A DNA stretch of 21,199 nt from positions 26,444 to 47,642 of the forward strand of contig DBXH01000050.1 of NCBI GenBank assembly GCA_002309335.1. The letters are read 5' to 3'. The first letter of the stretch is position 1; the number at the start of each line of letters is the position of its first letter. Source of the stretch: Bacteroidales bacterium UBA1217. GTDB taxonomy: Bacteria > Bacteroidota > Bacteroidia > Bacteroidales > P3. A program made the translations under genes and the position numbers. The notes beneath the pieces are model-generated. The model was not told where the DNA came from and did no database searches. It saw nothing but the letters and a program-made list of their open reading frames with translations. Below are positions 15,431-21,199 of the stretch, piece after piece.

Positions 15431-16645
15431 ATGGAATTAGAGACAATACAGATAACATTACCTTCGTCCAAAAGTCTTTCAAACCGTTGGTTGGTTCTCG
15501 ACTATATGTCGCGTACTGGTATTAAGATAAAAAATATTTCATCATCAAATGACACTCAGCAACTTGGACGCCTGCTTCACCAGCTGAAGGGTGGGAGGCG
15601 TCACAATTTTGACTGCCGCGATGCCGCCAGCGTCGCCCGTTTTATGATGGCTCTGCTTGCCGTTACTCCGGGCAACCATACGTTGACCGGCTCGGAACAG
15701 CTGTGCCGCCGTCCTATGGGTCAGCTTATCGATGCGCTGAGAAAAGTGGGATGCACTATTGAATGTACTGGCGAAGAAGGCTGCCTGCCTGTTAAGATAG
15801 AGGGCTTTGTGCCAGCTGCTCAGCGTATCGTGATTGATTGCTCGGTGTCGAGTCAGTATGCATCGGCTCTTCTGATGGCGTCGGCTACTATGCCTCAGGG
15901 CGGTATGGTCGAACTGGTCGGGGCTCCTGTTTCGGAACCGTATATCGATATGACTCTTAAGGTTATGGAGCAAGCCAAGGTGCAGTGGTGTCTGAAGGGC
16001 AATCCTCCTACGTATCACGTGGAGCATTCCATTCCGCAATGTGATGTTGTGTCGATTGAAAAAGACTGGTCGTCGGCTTCTTATTTCTTTGAGGCGGTTT
16101 CGTTGCTGCCGGATGTTCCTGTCCGTCTGCCAGGCTTGGCTCGCGAAAGTCTGCAGGGCGATCAGGCTGCGCGCGAAATCTTTACGCAGCTGGGGCTTTC
16201 TGTTAATCAGTTGGAACAGTCGGTAGAATTGAAACGCGAGAAACCTATGGCTACCAGTTTTGAATGGGATTTTACTGCAACTCCTGACCTTGTACCAGCG
16301 GTGGCTGTTACTTGTGCCGCTCTTGGTATTGAGGCTAAACTGACGGGCGTTTCTACTTTGCAATACAAGGAAAGCAATCGCTTGGAGAGTATTTCGTCGG
16401 AATTGAAAAAGTTGGGTCGTGAGATTATGGTTGAGGATGGTGTGATGATGATTCCTGCCGGCGAGCCGTTTACGAAAGAGAATATGCCTACGGGCGAACC
16501 TATCGACGCCCACGGCGACCATCGCATCGCAATGGCATTTGGCGCTTTGAAGGTTATCAATCCTGCGCTGACTGTAGACACACCCGACGTTGTTGCTAAG
16601 TCGTTCCCCGATTTCTGGAAGATGGTCGACAGACTGATTTTGTAG
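15431..16645 (+). CDS. aroA: 3-phosphoshikimate 1-carboxyvinyltransferase (EPSP synthase)
   Basis: Sixth step of the shikimate pathway: shikimate-3-phosphate plus phosphoenolpyruvate gives EPSP. The 404 residues contain the N-terminal substrate motif PSSKSLSNR (11-19; K14 and R19), RPMGQL (93-98), SSQYASALL (140-148), a catalytic aspartate in TPDLVP (D286), YKESNR (312-317; E314, with Asn where Asp is usual), DHRIAMAF (363-370) and KSFPDF (390-395; K390). It is shorter than the 427-residue E. coli enzyme because N-terminal loops are reduced. The active-site loop usually reading NAGTAMRP is DAASVARF (64-71), placing Ala at the position of E. coli Gly96. The gene follows the sigma-54 activator by 126 bp and ends in the convergent gap before miaA. 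Confidence 0.94.
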   Translation: MELETIQITLPSSKSLSNRWLVLDYMSRTGIKIKNISSSNDTQQLGRLLHQLKGGRRHNFDCRDAASVARFMMALLAVTPGNHTLTGSEQLCRRPMGQLIDALRKVGCTIECTGEEGCLPVKIEGFVPAAQRIVIDCSVSSQYASALLMASATMPQGGMVELVGAPVSEPYIDMTLKVMEQAKVQWCLKGNPPTYHVEHSIPQCDVVSIEKDWSSASYFFEAVSLLPDVPVRLPGLARESLQGDQAAREIFTQLGLSVNQLEQSVELKREKPMATSFEWDFTATPDLVPAVAVTCAALGIEAKLTGVSTLQYKESNRLESISSELKKLGREIMVEDGVMMIPAGEPFTKENMPTGEPIDAHGDHRIAMAFGALKVINPALTVDTPDVVAKSFPDFWKMVDRLIL

Positions 16646-16669
16646 TAACTCAACAATTATCATAAAAAC

Positions 16670-16800
16670 AAAAAGGGGCTTCGGAAAGGCTTTGAGATGT
16701 GTATTTGTGGTTCTCTAAACAGCATCTCAGGTTGTAACTCTTTCGAAGTCCCGGTTGTTTTTCAGTTTTTACGTCTGAAAGGAACCGAGTTCCCCTTTTT
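16670..16800 (-). ncRNA. Candidate structured small RNA in the aroA-miaA convergent gap
   Basis: Four compatible helices can be drawn in 131 nt. P1 is AAAAAGGGG (16670-16678) with CCCCTTTTT (16792-16800), 9 bp. P2 is CTTCGGAAAG (16679-16688) with CTTTCGAAG (16740-16748), 9 bp with one bulged G. P3, inside P2, is TGAGATG with CATCTCA (16693-16729). P4 is CGGTT/AACCG plus TTTCAG/CTGAAA (16752-16787). Together they make a three-way junction. The minus strand is favoured: CCCCTTTTTGTTTTT gives a longer U tract, and a TTTG-N19-ATTGTTTG promoter-like pair (16841-16811) would start transcription near 16804. The structure could instead be only an elaborate bidirectional terminator. I do not recognise a known RNA family. 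Confidence 0.45.
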
Positions 16801-16827
16801 GACAAAATAACAAACAATTGTTTAGTA

Positions 16828-17721
16828 CTATTTCTTGCAAAAAACTTGCAAAATATTTTCGGTTTTTTTTCGGTCTACCCAATTTATTTCATCATAGCGT
16901 TTTAGCCAGGTGATTTGCTTCTTGGCGTATTGCCACGTGTGGTTTTTGATGTTAGTGACTGCTTGCTGTAGGGTGGATTTGCCGTCGAGGTGGTCGAATA
17001 TTTCCTTGTAGCCGACGGTGTTTAATGTGTTGAGTGTACGATAAGGGAGCAGGGATTGGACTTCGTCGAGGAGTCCAAGTTTCAGCATCGTTTCTACTCG
17101 CTGATAGATGCGCTCTTTCAACTCGTCGCGGTCGGAATAGAGTCCGATTTTGACTATCTCAAACGGACGCTGGGGAAGTTCTTTGTTGATGAATTTGCTG
17201 TAAGGCTGACCTGATGTGTATATTACTTCCAGAGCCCTTTGGATTCGTATGGGGTTCTGTTGGTCAACAACGGCGTGGTATTCAGGGTCGAGTTGCCGTA
17301 GTTCGTTAAGCAATTCCGGCAGGTATCCGTCGGCAATCTTTCCGCTCAGTTCGGCACGTAGCTCGGGCGTGGGGTCGGGCAGGAAGTTGATTCCTTTACA
17401 TAGTGCATCGATATATAAACCCGAGCCTCCAACGGCAATGGCGTTGTCATTGGAGGCAAATATTTTGTCGATGACGGCGAGAGCATCGTGCTCATAGTCA
17501 TAAACATTGTAGGGGGATGTGACTGAGCGGCAGGCAATGAAATGATGTTTTGCAGCGTGTAATTCCTTAAGGCTTGGCCGTGCGACACCTATGTTAAGTT
17601 CTTGATAAAACTGTCTCGAGTCGCACGAAACGATTTCCGTCTGCAACTCTTGTGCCAGCTTGATGGCGGTGGCCGTTTTGCCGATGGCGGTGGGACCGAC
17701 TATGACGATGAGGCGTTTCAT
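16828..17721 (-). CDS. miaA: tRNA dimethylallyltransferase
   Basis: Transfers a dimethylallyl group from DMAPP to N6 of A37 in tRNAs reading UNN codons, improving decoding. The 297 residues are of normal length. The P-loop GPTAIGKT lies at 9-16, the substrate motif SCDSRQFYQELNIGVARPS at 32-50, and LYIDALCKGINFLPDP near 101-116, followed by the conserved QNPIRIQRALEV block near 155-166. The C-terminal region ends KKQITWLKRYDEINWVD and a short Lys-rich tail. The ATG overlaps the stop of cca by 4 bp (ATGA), so the two tRNA-processing genes are translationally coupled. The 3' end of the gene overlaps the promoter-like boxes of the candidate RNA. Confidence 0.96.
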   Translation of the reverse strand: MKRLIVIVGPTAIGKTATAIKLAQELQTEIVSCDSRQFYQELNIGVARPSLKELHAAKHHFIACRSVTSPYNVYDYEHDALAVIDKIFASNDNAIAVGGSGLYIDALCKGINFLPDPTPELRAELSGKIADGYLPELLNELRQLDPEYHAVVDQQNPIRIQRALEVIYTSGQPYSKFINKELPQRPFEIVKIGLYSDRDELKERIYQRVETMLKLGLLDEVQSLLPYRTLNTLNTVGYKEIFDHLDGKSTLQQAVTNIKNHTWQYAKKQITWLKRYDEINWVDRKKTENILQVFCKK

Positions 17722-19166
17722 TGTTCGCTTACCGGTTGTTTCTGACCTGTAACTGGTGATAGCCCTAGTTTTTCACCCATTTCAAGCATCATCTTCCAGG
17801 CGGCTTCACGTTCGTTGGGTATTGCCCCGTCGAGGATAGCATCTTTGATGGCGTCTTTGATTGTACCTATTTCTTGACAGGGTTTGAGCCCGAAGGTCTG
17901 CATTATGTCGTTGCCGCTTACGGGAGGCTGGAAGTTGCGAATGCGGTCTTTCTCTTCTAGTTCAACAAGCTTTTGACGTACAAGCTTATAGTTGTCGCGG
18001 AAGCGTTTTTTCTTTTCTTCTTTCTTAGAGGTTATGTCTGCTTCGCAGAGCAGCATCAGATCGTCTATGTCGTCACCAGCTTCGAACAGCAGGCGTCTTA
18101 CAGCTGAGTCGGTGACAATATCTTCCGAGATAACTATTGGCCGCAGATGGAGGAGAACAAGTTTTTCGACATATTTCATCTTGGCGTCGAGCGGTAGGCG
18201 GAGGCGTTTGAAGATGCGTTTGACCATCTGTGAGCCTTTGACTTCGTGTCCGTGAAAGGTCCAGCCTGTTTTTTCGTCGTAGCGCTTTGTGGCGGGTTTG
18301 CCGATGTCGTGGAGCATAGCGGCCCATATCAGCCATAGGTTGTCGCTTTTCTCGGCAACATTGTCAACAACTTCGAGTGTATGGTAGAAATTGTCCTTGT
18401 GAGCTCGTCCATCGATGGTCTCCACTCCTTTCAGTTTTGAGAATTCAGGAAAGAATATCTGCATTAAACCGGATTTCTGCAACAGCTTGAGTCCTACGGA
18501 GGGTCGAGGAGATAGGAGTATCTTGTTGAGCTCGCTGGTAATGCGTTCTTGAGATATGATTTTCAGCCGGTCGGCGTTGTTGCAGATGGCTTGGAAACAG
18601 TTTCCCTCGATAGTGAAATTAAGCTGGGATGCGAATCTTATGGCGCGCATCATCCGAAGTGGGTCGTCTGAGAATGTGATACTTGGTTCGAGAGGTGTAC
18701 GAAGAATACCGTTGTTTAGGTCGCGAATGCCGCCAAAGGGGTCTACTAATTCGCCAAAACGACTGGCGTTGAGGCTGACAGCCATTGCATTGACGGTGAA
18801 ATCGCGTCGGTTCTGGTCGTCTTCGAGTGTGCCGTCTTCGACTATGGGCTTGCGGCTGTCGTGGCTGTAGGACTCGCGGCGGGCGCCGACGAACTCGACT
18901 TCCCAGTCGATGCCGTCGGAATTGTAATGAATCTGTGCTGTGCCGAAGTTGCGGTAAACATGAACTTCGGTGTGCGGACCTATACGTTTGGCCACCTCTT
19001 CGGCAAGAGCAATGCCGCTCCCAACACAGACAACGTCGATATCCGAACAGGGACGCTGGAGGAAATAGTCGCGCACCACACCGCCTACAGCATAGGTTTC
19101 CAGCTGCATAGAGTCGGCAACTTCACCAATTAGTTTATATATAGGATGCTCAAGGATAATGTCCAT
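17718..19166 (-). CDS. cca: CCA tRNA nucleotidyltransferase / poly(A) polymerase family protein with HD domain
   Basis: Adds or repairs the 3'-CCA end of tRNAs. The 482 residues show the class II nucleotidyltransferase head (GGVVRD, 28-33; catalytic SDIDVV with D42 and D44; RRDFTVNAM, 120-128; DPLRMMRAIRFASQL, 168-182), the neck and body helices, and an HD phosphohydrolase domain (HTLEV near 262, HDIGKPATKRYDEKTGWTFHGHE at 286-308, where the long run is cited by positions H286-D287 and H305/H307). A basic charged helix lies at 378-410. The last 15 or so residues (LSPVTGQKQPVSEQ) are low in conservation signs and their DNA consists of GTTACAGGT/CCGGTAAG words, possibly another repeat-derived tail. 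It overlaps miaA by 4 bp and follows the YwqK-like gene by 28 bp. Confidence 0.92.
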   Translation of the reverse strand: MDIILEHPIYKLIGEVADSMQLETYAVGGVVRDYFLQRPCSDIDVVCVGSGIALAEEVAKRIGPHTEVHVYRNFGTAQIHYNSDGIDWEVEFVGARRESYSHDSRKPIVEDGTLEDDQNRRDFTVNAMAVSLNASRFGELVDPFGGIRDLNNGILRTPLEPSITFSDDPLRMMRAIRFASQLNFTIEGNCFQAICNNADRLKIISQERITSELNKILLSPRPSVGLKLLQKSGLMQIFFPEFSKLKGVETIDGRAHKDNFYHTLEVVDNVAEKSDNLWLIWAAMLHDIGKPATKRYDEKTGWTFHGHEVKGSQMVKRIFKRLRLPLDAKMKYVEKLVLLHLRPIVISEDIVTDSAVRRLLFEAGDDIDDLMLLCEADITSKKEEKKKRFRDNYKLVRQKLVELEEKDRIRNFQPPVSGNDIMQTFGLKPCQEIGTIKDAIKDAILDGAIPNEREAAWKMMLEMGEKLGLSPVTGQKQPVSEQ

Positions 19167-19167
19167 T

Positions 19168-19194
19168 GTCTAATCACTTTTCACTAATCACTTG
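19168..19194 (-). repeat. Short GTGATTAGTGAAAAGTGATTAG repeat at a gene junction, two units
   Basis: The 28-bp gap between the YwqK-like gene and cca reads on the minus strand CAAGTGATTAGTG followed by AAAAGTGATTAGAC. Two GTGATTAG units almost fill the gap. It is again a vocabulary used nowhere else in the window. Confidence 0.5.
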
Positions 19195-19911
19195 TTAGTG
19201 TGTGTCGAAGTCTTTTTGACCGGCAAAGTTGCCGTTTTCGTCGTAGAACTCCCAGATGTTGGCGCGTTTGCCGTTGATGTAAAAACCTCTAAAATAGGGA
19301 ACTCCGTTGTCACGATACGAGTTGTATGCGCCGTTTTCAATACCTTGCGAATAATTAGCCTCGAGCATTTTCTGTCCATTTGCATAATAGAATTCCCAAC
19401 GGCCTTCTTTCATACCGTTAACAACAAGTCCTTTGGTGTTAATTGTGTAGTTCTCATTGAATTGGAATCGCATCTCGGTGTTGTCTTTATAGTATGTTAC
19501 CGACAGGGGGCGGTGCTCGGAGGTAAAATCAAGAACAGCCATTGAATCATATTTGCCTGAGTAGAAATCCTCGCCTTTTTCGTTGTAAAACTTCCAGTCG
19601 TTGCCTATGGAGTCGTTATGGTCGAAATTGCCTTGCGCGTGGAGATTCCCGTTTTCGTAGTAGAATTTCCAGTCACCGGTGGGTTTGTCGTCAGCAAAAT
19701 GCTTTTCGTACATCAACTTGCCATTCTCATAATACATTTTTTCGCCAATACGGATTAGTTCGCCGTTTTTACCGTCGACAACGGTGAAGACCAACTTGGG
19801 TGAGCCGTCCTTGTATGTAGAATAGACGGCATCGTATGGTCTGTTGCAAGCGTTAAAAAGCATTGCTGTCGAAGCTATTGCTGCTAAAATATATGTTTTT
19901 ATTTTCTTCAT
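19195..19911 (-). CDS. YwqK/MORN-variant repeat lipoprotein
   Basis: A 238-residue protein with a probable lipoprotein signal: the basic start MKKIK, the hydrophobic ILAAIASTAMLFNA, and a cysteine at residue 22 as the lipidation site. Residues about 55-235 contain five to six MORN-like repeats of the YwqK type, each with a Y-x-x-NG core: KMYYENGKLMYEKHF, WKFYYENGNLHAQGNF, WEFYYANGQKMLEANY, YNSYRDNGVPYFRGFY, WEFYDENGNFAGQKDF. Databases often label such proteins toxin-antitoxin YwqK-type antitoxin, but here there is no toxin gene and the protein is exported, so a cell-envelope role is more likely. Lipidation would place it at the inner or outer membrane. Its partner is unknown. It lies between meaB and cca on the same strand. 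Confidence 0.8.
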   Translation of the reverse strand: MKKIKTYILAAIASTAMLFNACNRPYDAVYSTYKDGSPKLVFTVVDGKNGELIRIGEKMYYENGKLMYEKHFADDKPTGDWKFYYENGNLHAQGNFDHNDSIGNDWKFYNEKGEDFYSGKYDSMAVLDFTSEHRPLSVTYYKDNTEMRFQFNENYTINTKGLVVNGMKEGRWEFYYANGQKMLEANYSQGIENGAYNSYRDNGVPYFRGFYINGKRANIWEFYDENGNFAGQKDFDTH

Positions 19912-19969
19912 TATTGGTTGTATTATTTCTTTTTATAGTCCTTTGAGCGGTTGAACGACTTTATTCGAG

Positions 19970-21076
19970 TCATTGGTCGCAAGAATTAACTAGTTTTTCG
20001 GCAGCAGAGTAAGCGCTCACCTTGTTTTCAAGTATTTCTTTGCGAATCTGCTCGATCCGCTCCTCCATACCAGGTTGATTGTAGAAACGCTCTTTCAGGG
20101 TGTTTTCTATCGTTTCATCGAGGATGCGCAGATTCTGCTCCTGACGTTTGTGGTAGAAGTAACCATTCTGCTTGGTAAATGCTACATATTCAAGCACGGT
20201 ATTCCATATTTCCTGCAAACCCATTTTGCTGTAGGCCGAGCAAAGCACCACGGGCACGGTCCATTGCGAGTCGGGCATAGGAAACAGATGCAGCGCGTTG
20301 CGGAATTGCTGGGCGGCAAGTTTGGATTTGTCTATGTCAATGTCGCTTTTGTTGATGGCAATCATATCTGCCATTTCCATAATGCCACGTTTGATGCCTT
20401 GCAGCTCATCACCGGTGTTGGCAAGTTGTAGCAGGAGGAAGAAGTCGACCATCGAATGGGCTGCAACTTCCGACTGACCTACGCCTACGGTTTCCACGAT
20501 GACGGTGTCGAATCCAGCGGCTTCACACAAGATGATGATTTCACGTGTTTTACGAGCTACACCGCCAAGAGAGCCTGCTGACGGGGAAGGACGTATGAAG
20601 GCATTGGGATCGGTGGATAGTTCTTCCATACGAGTCTTGTCGCCAAGAATACTGCCTTTTGAACGTTCGCTGCTCGGGTCAATGGCAAGAACGGCAACTT
20701 TATGATTTAGAGCGGTAAGCATTTTGCCAAGAGCCTCTATGGTGGTGCTTTTGCCTGCGCCTGGGACACCGGTGATACCCAGTCGGACGGATTTGCCGGA
20801 GTGGGGCAGGCATTGTTCTATAACCTGTTGCGCTTTTGTGCGATGGTCGAAACGGGAACTTTCCACCAGCGTGATGGCGCGCGACAGCATCACACGGTCA
20901 CCGTGCAAAATACCATCCACCATTTCCTCAACAGAAGGCTCTGAACGCTTTTTTATACGCATATTTTCGAGGTAAAAATTGCTGATTTGCTCAGGCTGTT
21001 TCACCCCTTCCTGCACGTTCAAAGCACTGTCGTATTCAAAATTTGAATATGTTTTCTTGTCTTGTTCGTTCATCAT
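19970..21076 (-). CDS. meaB: Methylmalonyl-CoA mutase-associated GTPase MeaB (ArgK family)
   Basis: G3E-family GTPase chaperone that loads and protects adenosylcobalamin in methylmalonyl-CoA mutase, used in the succinate-propionate route common in Bacteroidota. The 368 residues contain the P-loop GVPGAGKST (103-111), AIDPSSERSKGSILGDKTRM (switch region, about 134-153), ETVGVGQSE (about 195-203, the G3 region) and NKSD (G4, about 242-245). A C-terminal dimerisation arm (about 310-368) follows. The N-terminus is about 40 residues longer than the shortest family members. The second ATG (one codon in) is an equal candidate start. The mutase subunits are not in the window. A possible -7 box lies 54 bp upstream. 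Confidence 0.95.
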   Translation of the reverse strand: MMNEQDKKTYSNFEYDSALNVQEGVKQPEQISNFYLENMRIKKRSEPSVEEMVDGILHGDRVMLSRAITLVESSRFDHRTKAQQVIEQCLPHSGKSVRLGITGVPGAGKSTTIEALGKMLTALNHKVAVLAIDPSSERSKGSILGDKTRMEELSTDPNAFIRPSPSAGSLGGVARKTREIIILCEAAGFDTVIVETVGVGQSEVAAHSMVDFFLLLQLANTGDELQGIKRGIMEMADMIAINKSDIDIDKSKLAAQQFRNALHLFPMPDSQWTVPVVLCSAYSKMGLQEIWNTVLEYVAFTKQNGYFYHKRQEQNLRILDETIENTLKERFYNQPGMEERIEQIRKEILENKVSAYSAAEKLVNSCDQ

Positions 21077-21129
21077 AGCGCATTGACAGTTAAGATATTA
21101 TAGTGATATTGGTAATCAATATCAGACTA

Positions 21130-21137
21130 CAAAGATA
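21130..21137 (-). promoter_or_regulatory. Possible -7 box of the meaB promoter
   Basis: On the minus strand TATCTTTG matches TAnnTTTG, 53-54 bp before the meaB ATG. No TTTG is found at the expected 19-21 bp upstream, so only the -7 half is supported. Confidence 0.45.
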
Positions 21138-21155
21138 AGATTTTTTTGAAAAAAT

Positions 21156-21186
21156 TTTGTCACATATTAAAATTTGTGTACTTTTG
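21156..21186 (+). promoter_or_regulatory. Strong Bacteroidota promoter facing out of the right edge
   Basis: TTTG (21156-21159), a 19-bp spacer, and TACTTTTG (21179-21186) give a full consensus match. Transcription would start near 21192-21194 and run into a plus-strand gene outside the window, divergent from meaB. Confidence 0.75.
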
Positions 21187-21199
21187 CACCCGATTTCAC

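Noticed and set aside
15545..16663. A 372-codon open frame antisense to aroA
   Set aside because: aroA carries all EPSP synthase motifs. The antisense product is low-quality Arg/His/Ser-rich sequence with no recognisable domain.
19195..19911. YwqK-type protein considered as the antitoxin of a toxin-antitoxin pair
   Set aside because: No small toxin gene is adjacent, and the lipoprotein signal would export the protein. The repeats alone do not imply antitoxin function.

Overview
The window comes from a bacterium of the phylum Bacteroidota, most likely an anaerobic Bacteroidales. Three things support this. Promoters have the Bacteroidota form TTTG-N19-TAnnTTTG instead of -35/-10 boxes. A large secreted protein ends in a gliding-motility/type IX secretion (type B) C-terminal domain. 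The housekeeping proteins (single-chain Fe-S serine dehydratase, sigma-54 activator without a receiver domain, MeaB, split chromate transporter) are of Bacteroidota type. All genes look chromosomal. I see no phage, plasmid, IS element, CRISPR array, rRNA or tRNA gene.

Layout. 1-3710 (minus strand): terC, yajC, a TetR regulator and a TolC-type outer-membrane efflux protein. TetR-TolC is the usual head of an RND efflux operon whose remaining genes would lie beyond the left edge. 3971-6342 (plus): two overlapping half-size chromate transporter subunits, then L-serine dehydratase. 6457-11776 (minus): a 1468-residue secreted PKD/SBBP-type protein followed by a UspA-like protein. 11941-16645 (plus): dnaG primase, a sigma-54 activator and aroA. 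16646-16827: a convergent gap holding a candidate structured RNA. 16828-21076 (minus): miaA, cca, a YwqK/MORN-like lipoprotein and meaB. At the right edge a strong plus-strand promoter points to a gene outside the window.

The most unusual content is a set of dispersed repeats. One family (cores at about 2568-2640, 10973-11091 and, inverted, 13300-13370; a fragment at 1-25) has a CCCCTCTC/GAGAGGGG hairpin, a second small G+C-rich hairpin, a GGGGTGTG block, and flanking runs of CCGTTCTCCG/TTTTCCG words. Two copies sit in frame inside genes, in the dnaG linker and near the N-terminus of the secreted protein. Another copy supplies the last residues and stop codon of TerC. The peptide TENGER (or the similar ERTEDG) therefore occurs in three unrelated proteins. 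Separate simple-repeat vocabularies (AAAACCTTT; GGTTCGCTTCGCTTGAAGG; AAACTTTAAACTCT; GTGATTAGTG) occupy several gene junctions.

The genes are mostly housekeeping: replication priming, tRNA maturation (miaA and cca overlap by 4 bp), aromatic amino-acid synthesis, serine catabolism, protein export and efflux. There is no obvious single pathway. Function calls rest on motif recognition, not on database searches.
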